This document shows positions 54,990 to 63,199 of a DNA stretch of 64,000 nucleotides, one piece after another (position 1 is the first letter of the stretch; the number at the start of each line of letters is the position of its first letter). A program made the position numbers and the translations under genes. Origin of the DNA: Flavobacterium chilense (GTDB taxonomy: Bacteria; Bacteroidota; Bacteroidia; Flavobacteriales; Flavobacteriaceae); NCBI RefSeq assembly GCF_001602525.1, contig NZ_LSYT01000001.1, forward strand, positions 372,001 to 436,000, read 5' to 3'. The notes beneath the pieces were generated by a model. The model did not search any database, was not told the origin of the DNA, and saw only the letters and a program-made list of their open reading frames with translations.

Positions 54990-55062
54990 GTTAAAGTTAA
55001 TGTTAGAATTGTAAAATAAATATGAAAAGTTGTACCATTTATAAAACAAATAAAAATTATAT
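54990..55062 (+). repeat. Direct repeat copy 2: toxin tail plus start of immunity gene
   Basis: This is the second copy of the junction described at 54267-54341. Only the last nine codons of the toxin tail (VKVNVRIVK, then stop) remain here, directly before the second CdiI-like gene. The duplication therefore carried toxin end and immunity gene together. Confidence 0.85.
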
Positions 55063-55480
55063 CGTAGTCACGGAATCGACTTCCGATATCGGGTTAGGAA
55101 TTATTGATGATCCTATATACACACTTCCTTTGGATGTATCTATAGATGAGTTCCAGAAAAAGTTGTTTGAGTGTTTAAGTAAAAGTAAAACTGGGGTTTC
55201 TACACCTAAAAACAATGAATGGGCGTCTTGGGAGAAAGATCAGTTACTTAAGATGGGGCAAAGGTCTTTTACTACCTTATATAAAAATTCTAATAGCTGT
55301 CAGGTATCCTTGGATGGTAATGTCTTAATAATTTCTCCTTATAAATATTATGATCCTAATAGACCGAAGGATGGTCTGTGCTTGGTACAGGATGCAGAAA
55401 TTAAAATAGATTTTAGTAGTGTTGCAAAAACTGAACTAATTATTAAGTTAATAGAAATGTTAAATGTTTCGTATAAATAA
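55022..55480 (+). CDS. CdiI-like immunity protein, copy B
   Basis: This 152-residue protein has the same length as copy A, starts with the same 13 residues (MKSCTIYKTNKNY) and has the same motif order (IVVTESTSDIGLGIIDDPIY, SKTGVSTPKNNEWASWEKDQ, GQRSFTTLYKNSNSCQVSL). It differs at many positions after that. No complete toxin precedes it, only nine tail codons, so it is an orphan immunity gene. Such copies can protect against relatives that carry a variant toxin. The frame is intact, so it is probably under selection. Confidence 0.6.
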   Translation: MKSCTIYKTNKNYIVVTESTSDIGLGIIDDPIYTLPLDVSIDEFQKKLFECLSKSKTGVSTPKNNEWASWEKDQLLKMGQRSFTTLYKNSNSCQVSLDGNVLIISPYKYYDPNRPKDGLCLVQDAEIKIDFSSVAKTELIIKLIEMLNVSYK

Positions 55481-55482
55481 CC

Positions 55483-55610
55483 TATGACTCCAACGGAAAT
55501 ATTACTCAGTATGAAGATTTAGGAATGGCTCTGCTGTTGATAAAGTAACCGCTAAAATTAGTTACTACGAAAGTACAATGCCTTGTTGCGGTGGTATACA
55601 AGACAATTAG
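55483..55610 (+). pseudogene. Frameshifted fragment of an Rhs gene (internal region)
   Basis: The DNA (TATGACTCCAACGGAAATAT onward) closely matches the giant Rhs gene around 49190-49325, the part that encodes YDANGNIIQYEDLGNGTANDKVTAKISYYEST. One base is missing near 55527 (GGAATGG in place of GGAAATGG) and the match ends at a TAG at 55608-55610. It is a dead relic of a second Rhs gene, or of a copy of this one. Confidence 0.8.
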
Positions 55611-55856
55611 TATTCTTTTGACAAAGTAAAAAATAAAAGAAGATATTTTTGGGATATCCAAGATCCAGATATTAATAAGTGGAGCGTATCAAAAGATTCC
55701 GTTTTAACTATTATGGGGGATAAGAAGAAAATAACCAGATATACTGAGGATACCCTCTATACTATTAGTTTAGAAGACAAAACAAAAAGCTATTATGTTA
55801 GAGTAAGAGGAAATCTAAATATTGATAAAAATTCGATAACCAAAATTGATTTGTGA
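55611..55856 (+). pseudogene. Orphan 3' end of an unidentified gene
   Basis: Directly after the TAG of the Rhs relic, 81 codons stay open to a TGA at 55854-55856 (YSFDKVKNKRRYFWDIQDPD onward, ending SITKIDL). No start codon lies near its 5' end, so it looks like the C-terminal part of a gene whose front was lost. The DNA near its end (AGAGTAAGAGGAAATCTAAAT) resembles the stretch just before the lipoprotein gene at 56762, which points to a shared ancestral layout. Confidence 0.5.
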
Positions 55857-55895
55857 CGGTAAATTATAAGGTTTACAGACAATAAATAATAAAAA

Positions 55896-56672
55896 ATGAA
55901 TTTTAATATATACAAATGCTGGTTTAAGGGAGATACTTATACAAAAGTGACGTCTGATCAATTTATTGAGCATAAATTAGAACAAAATAATAGAAAAAAA
56001 AGTGATTTAGAAATACTCTTACAGAAGGATGATCCAAAAGGTTATAACGATTATTTGGCAGAATTATATGATCCTAATAAGCATTTAGAAATGTTTTACG
56101 AGACAATATCCTATGACGGAACATTAATAGAAGATATATCTGTTTTTAATCATAAAATAGGACATTTAAATTTTTATAATGTTTCTTTTATGGATGCAAA
56201 ACTTGATGCGGTCTATTTTTCTAGTTTGTATTTAGTTAAAGAAATGTATATAAATGGTACGTCGAAAGGGAATGTAGATTTTTTAAAATTTACTAATTTA
56301 GAAACTGTTTCTATTCTAAAATGGAATGAAAAAATAAAGCTAGTAAATAGTAGTTCTAATTTAAAATCATTAATTGTTTGGTATTACAATCCAAAAAGCA
56401 AATCTTTAAATGATTTATTAGGAGAACTAAAGAGTATAGAATATTTAGAACTTAACTTAACGAATATTGAAAGTTTGGATGGAATAGAAAAGCTGCAAAA
56501 CCTCAAAACTATTAAAATTAATTATGGCAGGAATCTGAAATCCGTAAAGGCTTTAAATTCCAACAAGAAATTAGAATTAATTTACTTAAACAATTGTAAA
56601 AAGATGGAAGACTTTGATTCTTTAGATAAAAGAGAAGGACTAAAAATTCAAAATTTAAAATTACCAGGATAA
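55896..56672 (+). CDS. Leucine-rich-repeat-like protein, possible immunity protein
   Basis: This 258-residue protein has no signal peptide. The C-terminal half (about residues 130-250) shows short Leu/Ile repeats of LRR type: FLKFTNLETVSILKW, SSNLKSLIVWYY, LKSIEYLELNLTNIESLDGI, LQNLKTIKINYGRNL and NKKLELIYLNNCKKM. The N-terminal part is mixed and contains VSFMDAKLDAVYFS. LRR-type proteins are found among immunity proteins of polymorphic toxins. Here it lies among toxin and immunity relics without its own toxin. No exact family is recognised. Confidence 0.55.
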   Translation: MNFNIYKCWFKGDTYTKVTSDQFIEHKLEQNNRKKSDLEILLQKDDPKGYNDYLAELYDPNKHLEMFYETISYDGTLIEDISVFNHKIGHLNFYNVSFMDAKLDAVYFSSLYLVKEMYINGTSKGNVDFLKFTNLETVSILKWNEKIKLVNSSSNLKSLIVWYYNPKSKSLNDLLGELKSIEYLELNLTNIESLDGIEKLQNLKTIKINYGRNLKSVKALNSNKKLELIYLNNCKKMEDFDSLDKREGLKIQNLKLPG

Positions 56673-56761
56673 AAAATTGATTAGATATTATATTCATGAT
56701 ATATACTTACTATTTGTCCAAAAAACTGTTAATATGCTTAGAGTAAAGCGAAATCTAAATA

Positions 56762-57256
56762 ATGAAAAATAAACTATTCCGCAGAAGCAAGATTCTCTAT
56801 ATATTATTGAATGTTATTTTTTGGGGATGTTCAAAGGATAATAATTCGTTTTATGATAAAGTAGTATACTATCATAGTAATTTTTATATGTTGCCTGGAC
56901 CACCCGATAATAGTGAAAGATTTGAGGTTTACTATTCTGATTTTGTAAAAGAAAAAGATAAAACTAATTATAAAAAACTCTCTCAATTCGGATTTATAAA
57001 AAGAAAAATTGATAGTGATTTTTCTGATAAGATAGATGTTTTTTTTACAGATCAAAATCCTGGAAGATATTATCCTGATTATAAATGTTTAAATTGTTAC
57101 CAAGATGTTTTACTTTTTTATAAAAATAATGAATTAGTTGGTATTGCTAAGTTTGACTTTAAATGTGATAAATATTGTTATACCAACTTTGGGTCAAATA
57201 AAGATATATATTTAAGGAAAGATTGTCTACAGTATAATTATCTCTTTAAAAAATAA
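56762..57256 (+). CDS. Predicted lipoprotein of unknown function
   Basis: This 164-residue protein has a basic start and a lipoprotein signal with the acylated Cys at position 23 (LLNVIFWGCSKD). The mature part is rich in Tyr, Lys and Asp and contains CLNCYQDVL and KCDKYCYTNFG, so disulfides are possible. A truncated copy of its last 36 codons lies at 54846-54956, which shows that this gene has been duplicated within the island. It could be an immunity protein for a toxin acting at the envelope. No family is recognised. Confidence 0.6.
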   Translation: MKNKLFRRSKILYILLNVIFWGCSKDNNSFYDKVVYYHSNFYMLPGPPDNSERFEVYYSDFVKEKDKTNYKKLSQFGFIKRKIDSDFSDKIDVFFTDQNPGRYYPDYKCLNCYQDVLLFYKNNELVGIAKFDFKCDKYCYTNFGSNKDIYLRKDCLQYNYLFKK

Positions 57257-57386
57257 GGTCTTTCAGGATGTAATACTAACATTTAGAAACAACAATTATA
57301 TCCCTGATTATTAATCAACAAAATAAAGGAGTATCTAATTAAATACGAGTTTGTATCGGATTAACTAATATTTTAAAAAGTCTTAA

Positions 57387-57857
57387 ATGATATTGCACAC
57401 AAAAGAAACATTCCGGAAAGTTTTTTTTCAAAGAATTCATGTGGTTGTTATTTCATTTCTTTTTTTATTCCTATCATGTAAAAATAAAGATGAAGAAATT
57501 GGAAAACCTGACCCTTATATATTAACAGAAAATCATATTTCAGAAGATTGTGGTGCTTATCAAATGCGTTTTAAGGATGGAAAATACATTTTTAATTTTG
57601 CACTATCAGGAACTTGTAAAAAAATAAAATCCGAAGACTATATAAAAGAATATTCTAGATATTTAAATTTTTATAATGATAGTTTAGTAAATAGAAGAGG
57701 ATATATCTTACTTCAATATTATGGGATTAATACTAATATAAAATATTTTCAGGAATCTATAATGAACATCACAAAAAGAAATTTCAAGACTCATGTTTCT
57801 TTAGTAGAATCTGATGATAAGCATTTTACAATTAAAGTTGGGGATATACCTCTATAA
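57387..57857 (+). CDS. Predicted lipoprotein of unknown function
   Basis: This 156-residue protein has a basic N-terminus, then VVVISFLFLFLSC with the acylated Cys at position 31, a lipobox of normal type. The mature part is about 125 residues with Cys pairs in EDCGAY and SGTCKK. It ends in a strand-rich segment (HVSLVESDDKHFTIKVGDIPL). No family is recognised. It lies 28 bp before an exported-protein gene on the same strand, and the two may be cotranscribed. Its place among toxin relics suggests an immunity or accessory role, without proof. Confidence 0.55.
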   Translation: MILHTKETFRKVFFQRIHVVVISFLFLFLSCKNKDEEIGKPDPYILTENHISEDCGAYQMRFKDGKYIFNFALSGTCKKIKSEDYIKEYSRYLNFYNDSLVNRRGYILLQYYGINTNIKYFQESIMNITKRNFKTHVSLVESDDKHFTIKVGDIPL

Positions 57858-57885
57858 AACTAAATCATTCTTTAAATAATTAATT

Positions 57886-58530
57886 ATGAAAAAAACAATA
57901 TTACTCATAACTATACTTTTATTCGCAACATCTGGACATGCTAAATTCATTAAAGCTGTTTTATACATGGAAGACGGATCAACAAAAAAAGGATTTGCTG
58001 AAATGGTAGAAAGTGATGATTCGAAAGTCTATTTCAAAACAGATGAAGAAGCTAAAAAAGAAAAAATTGAAAGCATTAACATCAAAAAAATTGAATATGC
58101 AGATGCCGAAAGTAATAAATATATCGCGGAACGACTATACGCCACAACAGCTAATATACTAACAGGCAAATTTTCGAGATCCAAGAAAAAACTTTGGTTT
58201 TACATCGTTTATGATAGAAATGTAAAAATAGGTGGTATTGCATCAGAAGGTGGCAGTCGTCCAAATGCAGGTGGAACAAGTACTGTAGTTACGTTTGCGA
58301 ACTCAGCTTATTTTTTTGGTAAAAAAAATAGTGAAGAATTAGTATTTGGTTATGCTACGACATCATCAAATGGTTTCGCGATAGGAACAGATTCACTCAT
58401 CAGAAAAATGTCAAGAGAAGCTTTTGCAGATTGTCCAAAACTTATTGATGCAATTTCGAAAGAAGATTTTAAATCCGGATCTGTCATGGATCAATTAAAA
58501 ACTATTTTTGAGAAAACAAAATGCAAATAA
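57886..58530 (+). CDS. Exported protein of unknown function
   Basis: This 214-residue protein has a signal peptide (MKKTILLITILLFATSGHA, cleaved near residue 19). The mature part starts with a strand pair (FIKAVLYMEDGSTKKGFAEM) like those of small beta-barrel periplasmic proteins, then has a Lys/Glu-rich helix and a Gly/Ser-rich loop (GGIASEGGSRPNAGGTST). A Cys-containing helical end (AFADCPKLIDAI and KTIFEKTKCK) follows. The type is common in Flavobacteria as a hypothetical protein. Function is unknown. Confidence 0.55.
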   Translation: MKKTILLITILLFATSGHAKFIKAVLYMEDGSTKKGFAEMVESDDSKVYFKTDEEAKKEKIESINIKKIEYADAESNKYIAERLYATTANILTGKFSRSKKKLWFYIVYDRNVKIGGIASEGGSRPNAGGTSTVVTFANSAYFFGKKNSEELVFGYATTSSNGFAIGTDSLIRKMSREAFADCPKLIDAISKEDFKSGSVMDQLKTIFEKTKCK

Positions 58531-58632
58531 ATTTATAATTTACGATGAAAAAGGTTGCTGATTTATACTTAAAAATAGTTAAATCGGAATAGAAATACCG
58601 AAGTTCCCCCAAAGAATGAATGATATAAAAAA

Positions 58633-59556
58633 ATGAATTACAATATAGATATTTTAAAAGAAGACACTTTAAAGCTAATCGAAAAATACAAAAGTACTTA
58701 TTTGGAGAGAGCGTTATATTCATTTCTTCTAAGTCCGGTTAATATGAATAATATTAATGACGATATATTAAAGCGATTAGATTATTTAGATATTTTTTAT
58801 GATGATAACAATCTCTCTTATAATTACACTCCAACCGACGGTACAAATGGAGAGCCTGAAATACTGGAAAAATTAACGGAGGCCGAAATTGAAATTGAGA
58901 ATTCATCAAAAGAAAGATTCTGGTCGTTTGAAGAGAACAATTTGTATAAAGAAATTTATAATTTTAATTGTTTTGTGGATAAAATCGTAAAAGAAGAAGA
59001 TGTTTATAAAGTATGCTTAAATGATCCATTCTACAATATAGAAGGTTGGATAAATTATTATAATCATTTGTTGGAAACAAAATTCGAAAGTTTCGAGAAG
59101 ATATTACAGAATGGAAAAACTCAAATAAGATACAAGCATTTTCAAAAAGACTATTTCATAGGTTTTGAGGTTAATTATAGCAAAACGATTAAAGAAATGA
59201 AGCATGGTGATTGGGAGACACCCTCTTTTAATTTGATTGTATTTAAACTTAACGAAAAATTTAAATTAAAAGAAAAAAGTAATTTGGGCATATTTGGACA
59301 TCCTTACTTTCATCAACCAGCGTATAATTTTGGAGGTTACTTTGCTATAAAAACAGTTAATCGAGTTTCGCCTATGGAATGGGTCATTGATCGAGGAACA
59401 GATAAAGAATTTATAGGAAATGGGATGATTAGATTATATAATTCAGAAAAATTTGGGGAGGACTTAAAAAGACACGCATTTTATTATTTTGATATGTTAA
59501 GTAAGACAAGCAATGATTATATAGATAGTTTACTTAAAATGAATTTATTTGAATAG
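58633..59556 (+). CDS. Protein of unknown function in the toxin island
   Basis: This 307-residue protein shows no signal peptide or membrane helix. It is acidic and rich in Asn, Tyr and Phe. The middle has IRYKHFQKDYFIGFEVNYSK and the end GIFGHPYFHQPAYNFGG, with several aromatic clusters. The start at 58633 follows an AT-rich leader. It is a good candidate for a large immunity protein by its setting, but no toxin or family is visible beside it. Confidence 0.5.
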   Translation: MNYNIDILKEDTLKLIEKYKSTYLERALYSFLLSPVNMNNINDDILKRLDYLDIFYDDNNLSYNYTPTDGTNGEPEILEKLTEAEIEIENSSKERFWSFEENNLYKEIYNFNCFVDKIVKEEDVYKVCLNDPFYNIEGWINYYNHLLETKFESFEKILQNGKTQIRYKHFQKDYFIGFEVNYSKTIKEMKHGDWETPSFNLIVFKLNEKFKLKEKSNLGIFGHPYFHQPAYNFGGYFAIKTVNRVSPMEWVIDRGTDKEFIGNGMIRLYNSEKFGEDLKRHAFYYFDMLSKTSNDYIDSLLKMNLFE

Positions 59557-59713
59557 TAAAAACGTGATATAGTGTATCCACGTTATGCTATCACTAGGAA
59601 TATCGGATGGGTATTGTCCCATTTCTGGCGCCAACATAAAGACCATAAATTTATTTTTGTAAGTAAAAACTAGGTAAGGTTCTTAATGTATTAGTGAAAA
59701 TATTAGAACAGTA

Positions 59714-60085
59714 ATGAAAATAGAAAACGTAGAAAAGGCACTATCAATTTTTGAAGAAGTTTCCATTAAACAATCGGAAGCAATAGAGACAGGAGATTAT
59801 AAAACAGGAAATAAATTTTATGCTAAAATTGTATTAGCTGCAAATTTTTTAAAAGATGAAAATGCAATCAACAAATTAGAAAATTTTTTGTTGCATGAAT
59901 CAATTGGTGTTCGCTTATGGTCCGCTAGTTACTTATTGTCGTATAATGAAAAAGACGCCATAAAAGTATTGGAAAGTATTGAAAAAACATCAGGAATACA
60001 TTCACTTACTGCCACCCCGACAAAAGCCACTGATAATCAGTGGCTTTTTCTTTTTTCGGACACATTTCGGACAAATTATATCTGA
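59714..60085 (+). pseudogene. DUF2019-like protein with replaced C-terminus
   Basis: The first about 105 residues (MKIENVEKALSIFEEVSIKQ to ESIEKTSGIHSLTA) resemble DUF2019, a small helical HEAT-like family often found as immunity proteins. Family members normally continue for 15-20 residues with a Trp- and Lys-containing end. Here the frame instead reads into TPTKATDNQWLFLF, which is encoded by a transcription terminator hairpin at 60022-60048. So the native 3' end was lost at about base 60012 and unrelated DNA supplies the stop. The gene may still be expressed as a short protein. Confidence 0.6.
60022..60048 (+). terminator. Terminator at the end of the toxin island
   Basis: AAAAGCCACTGA (60022-60033) and TCAGTGGCTTTT (60037-60048) form a perfect 12-bp stem with a TAA loop and a T-rich tail. 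It lies inside the tail of the truncated DUF2019-like frame, so it once ended a different gene. It separates the island from the recombinase gene. Confidence 0.8.
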
Positions 60086-60202
60086 ATATTGATTATTCAA
60101 TAACCTAAGCAAAGTTAAGTTAAGCTAGAAGAATAACCCTTCTTAAAGAATGATTGGAACATAATGCTTGTTTCTATAGAGCGTGAAAAGTTCATCTTAT
60201 TC

Positions 60203-61108
60203 TTATAAAAAATCAAGAGGGCTAGGAGTCTTTTGCTTGTCTATGTCAGTGATATGAGTGTAGATCATAGTCGTTTTTATATTTTCATGACCCAATAACT
60301 CTTTTACAATTCGGATATCGATACCTGATTGGATTAAATGTGTGGCATAAGAATGTCGCAATGTATGTACAGAGCCTTCCGACTGAACATTTGCTTTGAT
60401 CAATGCTTTTTTCAGAATCAACTGTACACTTCGTTCGCTATACTTGCCACCCTTCTCACCTTCAAAGAGGTACTCCTTTGGCTTGAATGCTTGATAATAA
60501 TGTCTCAAAGTCGCCAGCAATTTGTCTGGTAATGATACAATCCGATCTTTATTACCTTTGCTTTGATGGATTCTGATAATTCCATCGGAAGATTTTATGT
60601 CTTTGATTTTGAGATTCAACAGTTCGCTAAGACGTAGTCCACAACTATAGATTGTCATCAGAATAGCCTTGTGTTTTAGATTTTGAGTGTTATCGAGAAT
60701 ATTTCTTACTTCTTCTTTTGAAAAGAATTTAGGTAATTTAGAAAATGAGCGTTTCGGGTATAAGTAATCCAGTTGGATTTTTTTGTCCAATATCAGTTCG
60801 TACATCTTCTTGATTGCGCCCACTAATCCTTTTTGATAGGAAACACTAATTTTCCCATTTTGAACTTTTTCGTTTATAAACGCCTCAATATCTGACAGTG
60901 GAATTTCTTCAAGGGAGGGATATTTGCTAACATGTTTAAGAAATATACTAGCGTAATCCTTGTACGATCTAATGGTATTGCCAGCATATCTCTGCATCAG
61001 CAATCTCTTTTCGAAGGTTTCAAGTATGATTTCGCTATTCATATCAGGGAAATAGTATTTTATAATATTTTGTTTCGCTATTTGTGCGGTTTTATTTTTT
61101 AAATACAA
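60203..61108 (-). CDS. Tyrosine recombinase of integron type (IntI-like, short)
   Basis: This 301-residue tyrosine recombinase has a SAM-like N-terminal domain (about residues 25-110). The full catalytic set is present: R159 (CGLRLSEL), K184 (QSKGNKDR), H248 and R251 (VHTLRHSYATHL), H274 (LLGHENIKTT) and the nucleophile Y283 (MIYTHI). The C-terminus ends TPSPLDFL, like the SPLDAL end of known integron integrases. It lacks the extra segment between the Lys and the His-x-x-Arg boxes that marks classical IntI proteins. It is transcribed away from two cassettes with an attC-like site, which is integron topology. A XerC/D-like role is the alternative. Confidence 0.8.
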   Translation of the reverse strand: MYLKNKTAQIAKQNIIKYYFPDMNSEIILETFEKRLLMQRYAGNTIRSYKDYASIFLKHVSKYPSLEEIPLSDIEAFINEKVQNGKISVSYQKGLVGAIKKMYELILDKKIQLDYLYPKRSFSKLPKFFSKEEVRNILDNTQNLKHKAILMTIYSCGLRLSELLNLKIKDIKSSDGIIRIHQSKGNKDRIVSLPDKLLATLRHYYQAFKPKEYLFEGEKGGKYSERSVQLILKKALIKANVQSEGSVHTLRHSYATHLIQSGIDIRIVKELLGHENIKTTMIYTHITDIDKQKTPSPLDFL

Positions 61109-61219
61109 ATATATCAGTATCTTATGTAGAAAGAAAAGTCAAATAACGAAACACGTATATAGGGTTGGTTAAGCGAAATTTTCCGTATATTCGTTTCGTT
61201 AAAACAGATGTTATAGCCA
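61109..61219 (+). promoter_or_regulatory. Candidate integron attachment site (attI) and promoters
   Basis: The spacer between the recombinase and the first cassette holds the inverted repeat AACGAAAC (61146-61153) with GTTTCGTT (61194-61201). It also has two direct copies of CGTATAT (61155 and 61185), and at its right end GTTATAGCC (61211-61219). The crossover would be between G and TT at 61211/61212. Its bases from 61212 on belong to the cassette, because they are complementary to the attC-like end at 63200. Promoters for both directions should lie here. Confidence 0.5.
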
Positions 61220-61304
61220 ATGCTTAAAAACAAACTTGATCTAATGCTGTAGACAACTTTGATACAACTGCATAAAAAATTAATTGGCACTAAATTTAAT
61301 TGTC

Positions 61305-62792
61305 ATGGAGAAAATAACAGATTATAAATATGCTCTTGATGAATCATCAATTGTTGCTATTACTGACCAGAAGGGAGTCATCAAATATGTAAATGATAAT
61401 TTCTGCAATATATCGAAGTATAGTGCTGAAGAACTAATCGGACAAAACCATCGGATTATAAATTCAGGGTATCATTCAAAAGAGTTTATCAAAGAGCTTT
61501 GGACAACTATTGCCAATGGAAAAGTATGGAAAGGTGAACTAAAAAACAAAGCGAAAGATGGTACTGCTTATTGGGTTGACACCACTATTGTACCTTTCTT
61601 AAATACGGATAAAAAACCTTATCAATATGTTGCCATTCGATCAGACATAACAGATAGAAAAAAGGGAGAAGAAGACCTTAAAAATACCTTAAAAGAAATT
61701 TCGGACTATAAGTATGCTCTTGACGAATCGGCGATTGTGGCAATTACCGACCAAAAAGGAATCATTACCCACGTAAATAATAACTTTTGTAAAATATCAA
61801 AATATTCCACCAAAGAATTAATTGGACAGGATCATCGTATTATAAATTCGGGACATAACTCGAAAGAGTTTATTAAAGAACTTTGGACCACTATTGCCAA
61901 TGGGAAAGTATGGAGAGGCGAACTAAAAAACAAAGCAAAAGATGGGACTGATTATTGGGTGGATACCACTATTGTTCCTTTTTTAAATACGGATAAAAAA
62001 CCTTACCAGTACGTTGCCATAAGGTCTGACATTACGGAACGAAAAAAAGGTGAAGATCTCATCAAAAAAAGCAACCAAAAAGCGATTGAACATGCCCATA
62101 TATTGGAACTCAAAAATGCACAACTTGTTGACTTCTGTAATATTGTTTCCCATAATTTAAGAGCACCATTGATAAACATATCCATGCTAGTTGATTATAT
62201 AGAACAATGCCAAGATGAGATTGAACGTAAAGAAGTACTGGTAAAAATAAAACCAGTTATAAATCATTTAATGGAAGTTTTTAATGAATTAGTGGAATCG
62301 ATACAAATAAAGCAAGACACCGAAATAAAAGCCGATCGGATAATTTTAAAAGATTGTTTAGATAAAGTTTTGAGAGGGTTTGAAACCCAAATTAAAGAAT
62401 ATGAGGCGGATATTCAACTAGATTTAAATAACGCTCCTATAATCTATTTTCCTCAAAAATACATCGAAAGCATTCTTACAAATTTAATAAGTAATTCTCT
62501 TAAATATAAATCCCCAAAAAGGAAGCCTATAATTACAATAAAAACTAAAAAAGAAGTAAATAATGTAGTAGTATTATCGGTAACTGATAATGGATTGGGG
62601 ATTGACTTAGTATTACATAAGGATCAAATTTTCAAAATTCGTAAAACATTTCACAAACATCCTGATGCAAAAGGATTTGGTTTGTTTATGACAAAAACCC
62701 AAGTTGAAGCTATGAATGGAAAAATTTGGGCTGATAGCCAGCCAGAAAAGGGCAGTACTTTTTTTATAGAATTTAAAAACCAAAATGTATGA
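61305..62792 (+). CDS. PAS-PAS sensor histidine kinase (cassette gene)
   Basis: The predicted product has 495 residues from the ATG at 61305; an in-frame TTG at 61284 is less likely. It has two nearly identical PAS domains with PAC segments (about residues 8-125 and 135-252). Both contain DYKYALDES and VAITDQKG and the later GELKNKAKDGT and WVDTTIVPFLNTDKKPYQYV, which points to a recent internal duplication. The kinase part has H283 in IVSHNLRAPL and an ATPase domain with ILTNLISNSLKY and the DNGLGIDL and GFGLFMTKTQVEA boxes. No membrane helix is present, so it is a cytosolic sensor. Its stop overlaps the response regulator start (ATGA). Confidence 0.88.
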   Translation: MEKITDYKYALDESSIVAITDQKGVIKYVNDNFCNISKYSAEELIGQNHRIINSGYHSKEFIKELWTTIANGKVWKGELKNKAKDGTAYWVDTTIVPFLNTDKKPYQYVAIRSDITDRKKGEEDLKNTLKEISDYKYALDESAIVAITDQKGIITHVNNNFCKISKYSTKELIGQDHRIINSGHNSKEFIKELWTTIANGKVWRGELKNKAKDGTDYWVDTTIVPFLNTDKKPYQYVAIRSDITERKKGEDLIKKSNQKAIEHAHILELKNAQLVDFCNIVSHNLRAPLINISMLVDYIEQCQDEIERKEVLVKIKPVINHLMEVFNELVESIQIKQDTEIKADRIILKDCLDKVLRGFETQIKEYEADIQLDLNNAPIIYFPQKYIESILTNLISNSLKYKSPKRKPIITIKTKKEVNNVVVLSVTDNGLGIDLVLHKDQIFKIRKTFHKHPDAKGFGLFMTKTQVEAMNGKIWADSQPEKGSTFFIEFKNQNV

Positions 62793-63187
62793 CCACATAA
62801 AAAACCCTTACAATCGTTGATGACGATGACATTTTCGTTTTCCTAACAACAAAAATAATTGAACAAACTAATCTTGTTGACCTAATAAAGGTTTTCGGAA
62901 ATGGTTTAGACGCTATAAATTTTTTGAAAGAAAATAAAAACAATGTTGACGCATTACCTGATATTATACTGTTAGACCTTAGTATGCCAATAATGAACGG
63001 TTGGCAGTTTCTTGAGGAATACAATAAACTTAATCCAACAATAGGAAAAAAAATTACAATTTATATATGTTCCTCATCTATTTCGCCTGACGATATTACA
63101 CGCGCCAAGACTATTAGCGAGGTTTCTGATTATATTATTAAACCTATTACAAAGGACAAATTGATAGATTTGATAAAAGACGAATGA
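62789..63187 (+). pseudogene. Response regulator (single receiver domain) with a stop at codon 4
   Basis: The frame starts at the ATG at 62789, in ATGA overlap with the kinase stop, but codon 4 is TAA (62798-62800): MTT, stop, then KTLTIVDDDDIFVFLTTKII. From there a complete receiver domain follows, with the acidic DDDD pocket, the phospho-acceptor Asp in IILLDLSMPIMNGW, the Ser of ICSSSIS and the Lys of YIIKPITKDKL. No output domain is present. The next ATG in frame is inside the domain, after the active Asp. So it is a fresh pseudogene, a sequence error, or a case of reinitiation at a non-ATG codon. Confidence 0.7.
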
Positions 63188-63199
63188 CAAAAAAGCACT

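Noticed and set aside
55896..56672. Calling the LRR-like protein an internalin or adhesin
   Set aside because: There is no signal peptide, anchor or regular 22-residue repeat register.
36290..60085. Treating the toxin island as part of the conjugative element
   Set aside because: No transfer or excision gene lies beyond 36.3 kb and no end of the element could be recognised, so the boundary is left open.
60203..61108. Calling the recombinase the integrase of the conjugative element
   Set aside because: It is about 24 kb from the excision genes, is of the short IntI/Xer type rather than the larger CTn integrase type, and adjoins the cassette array.
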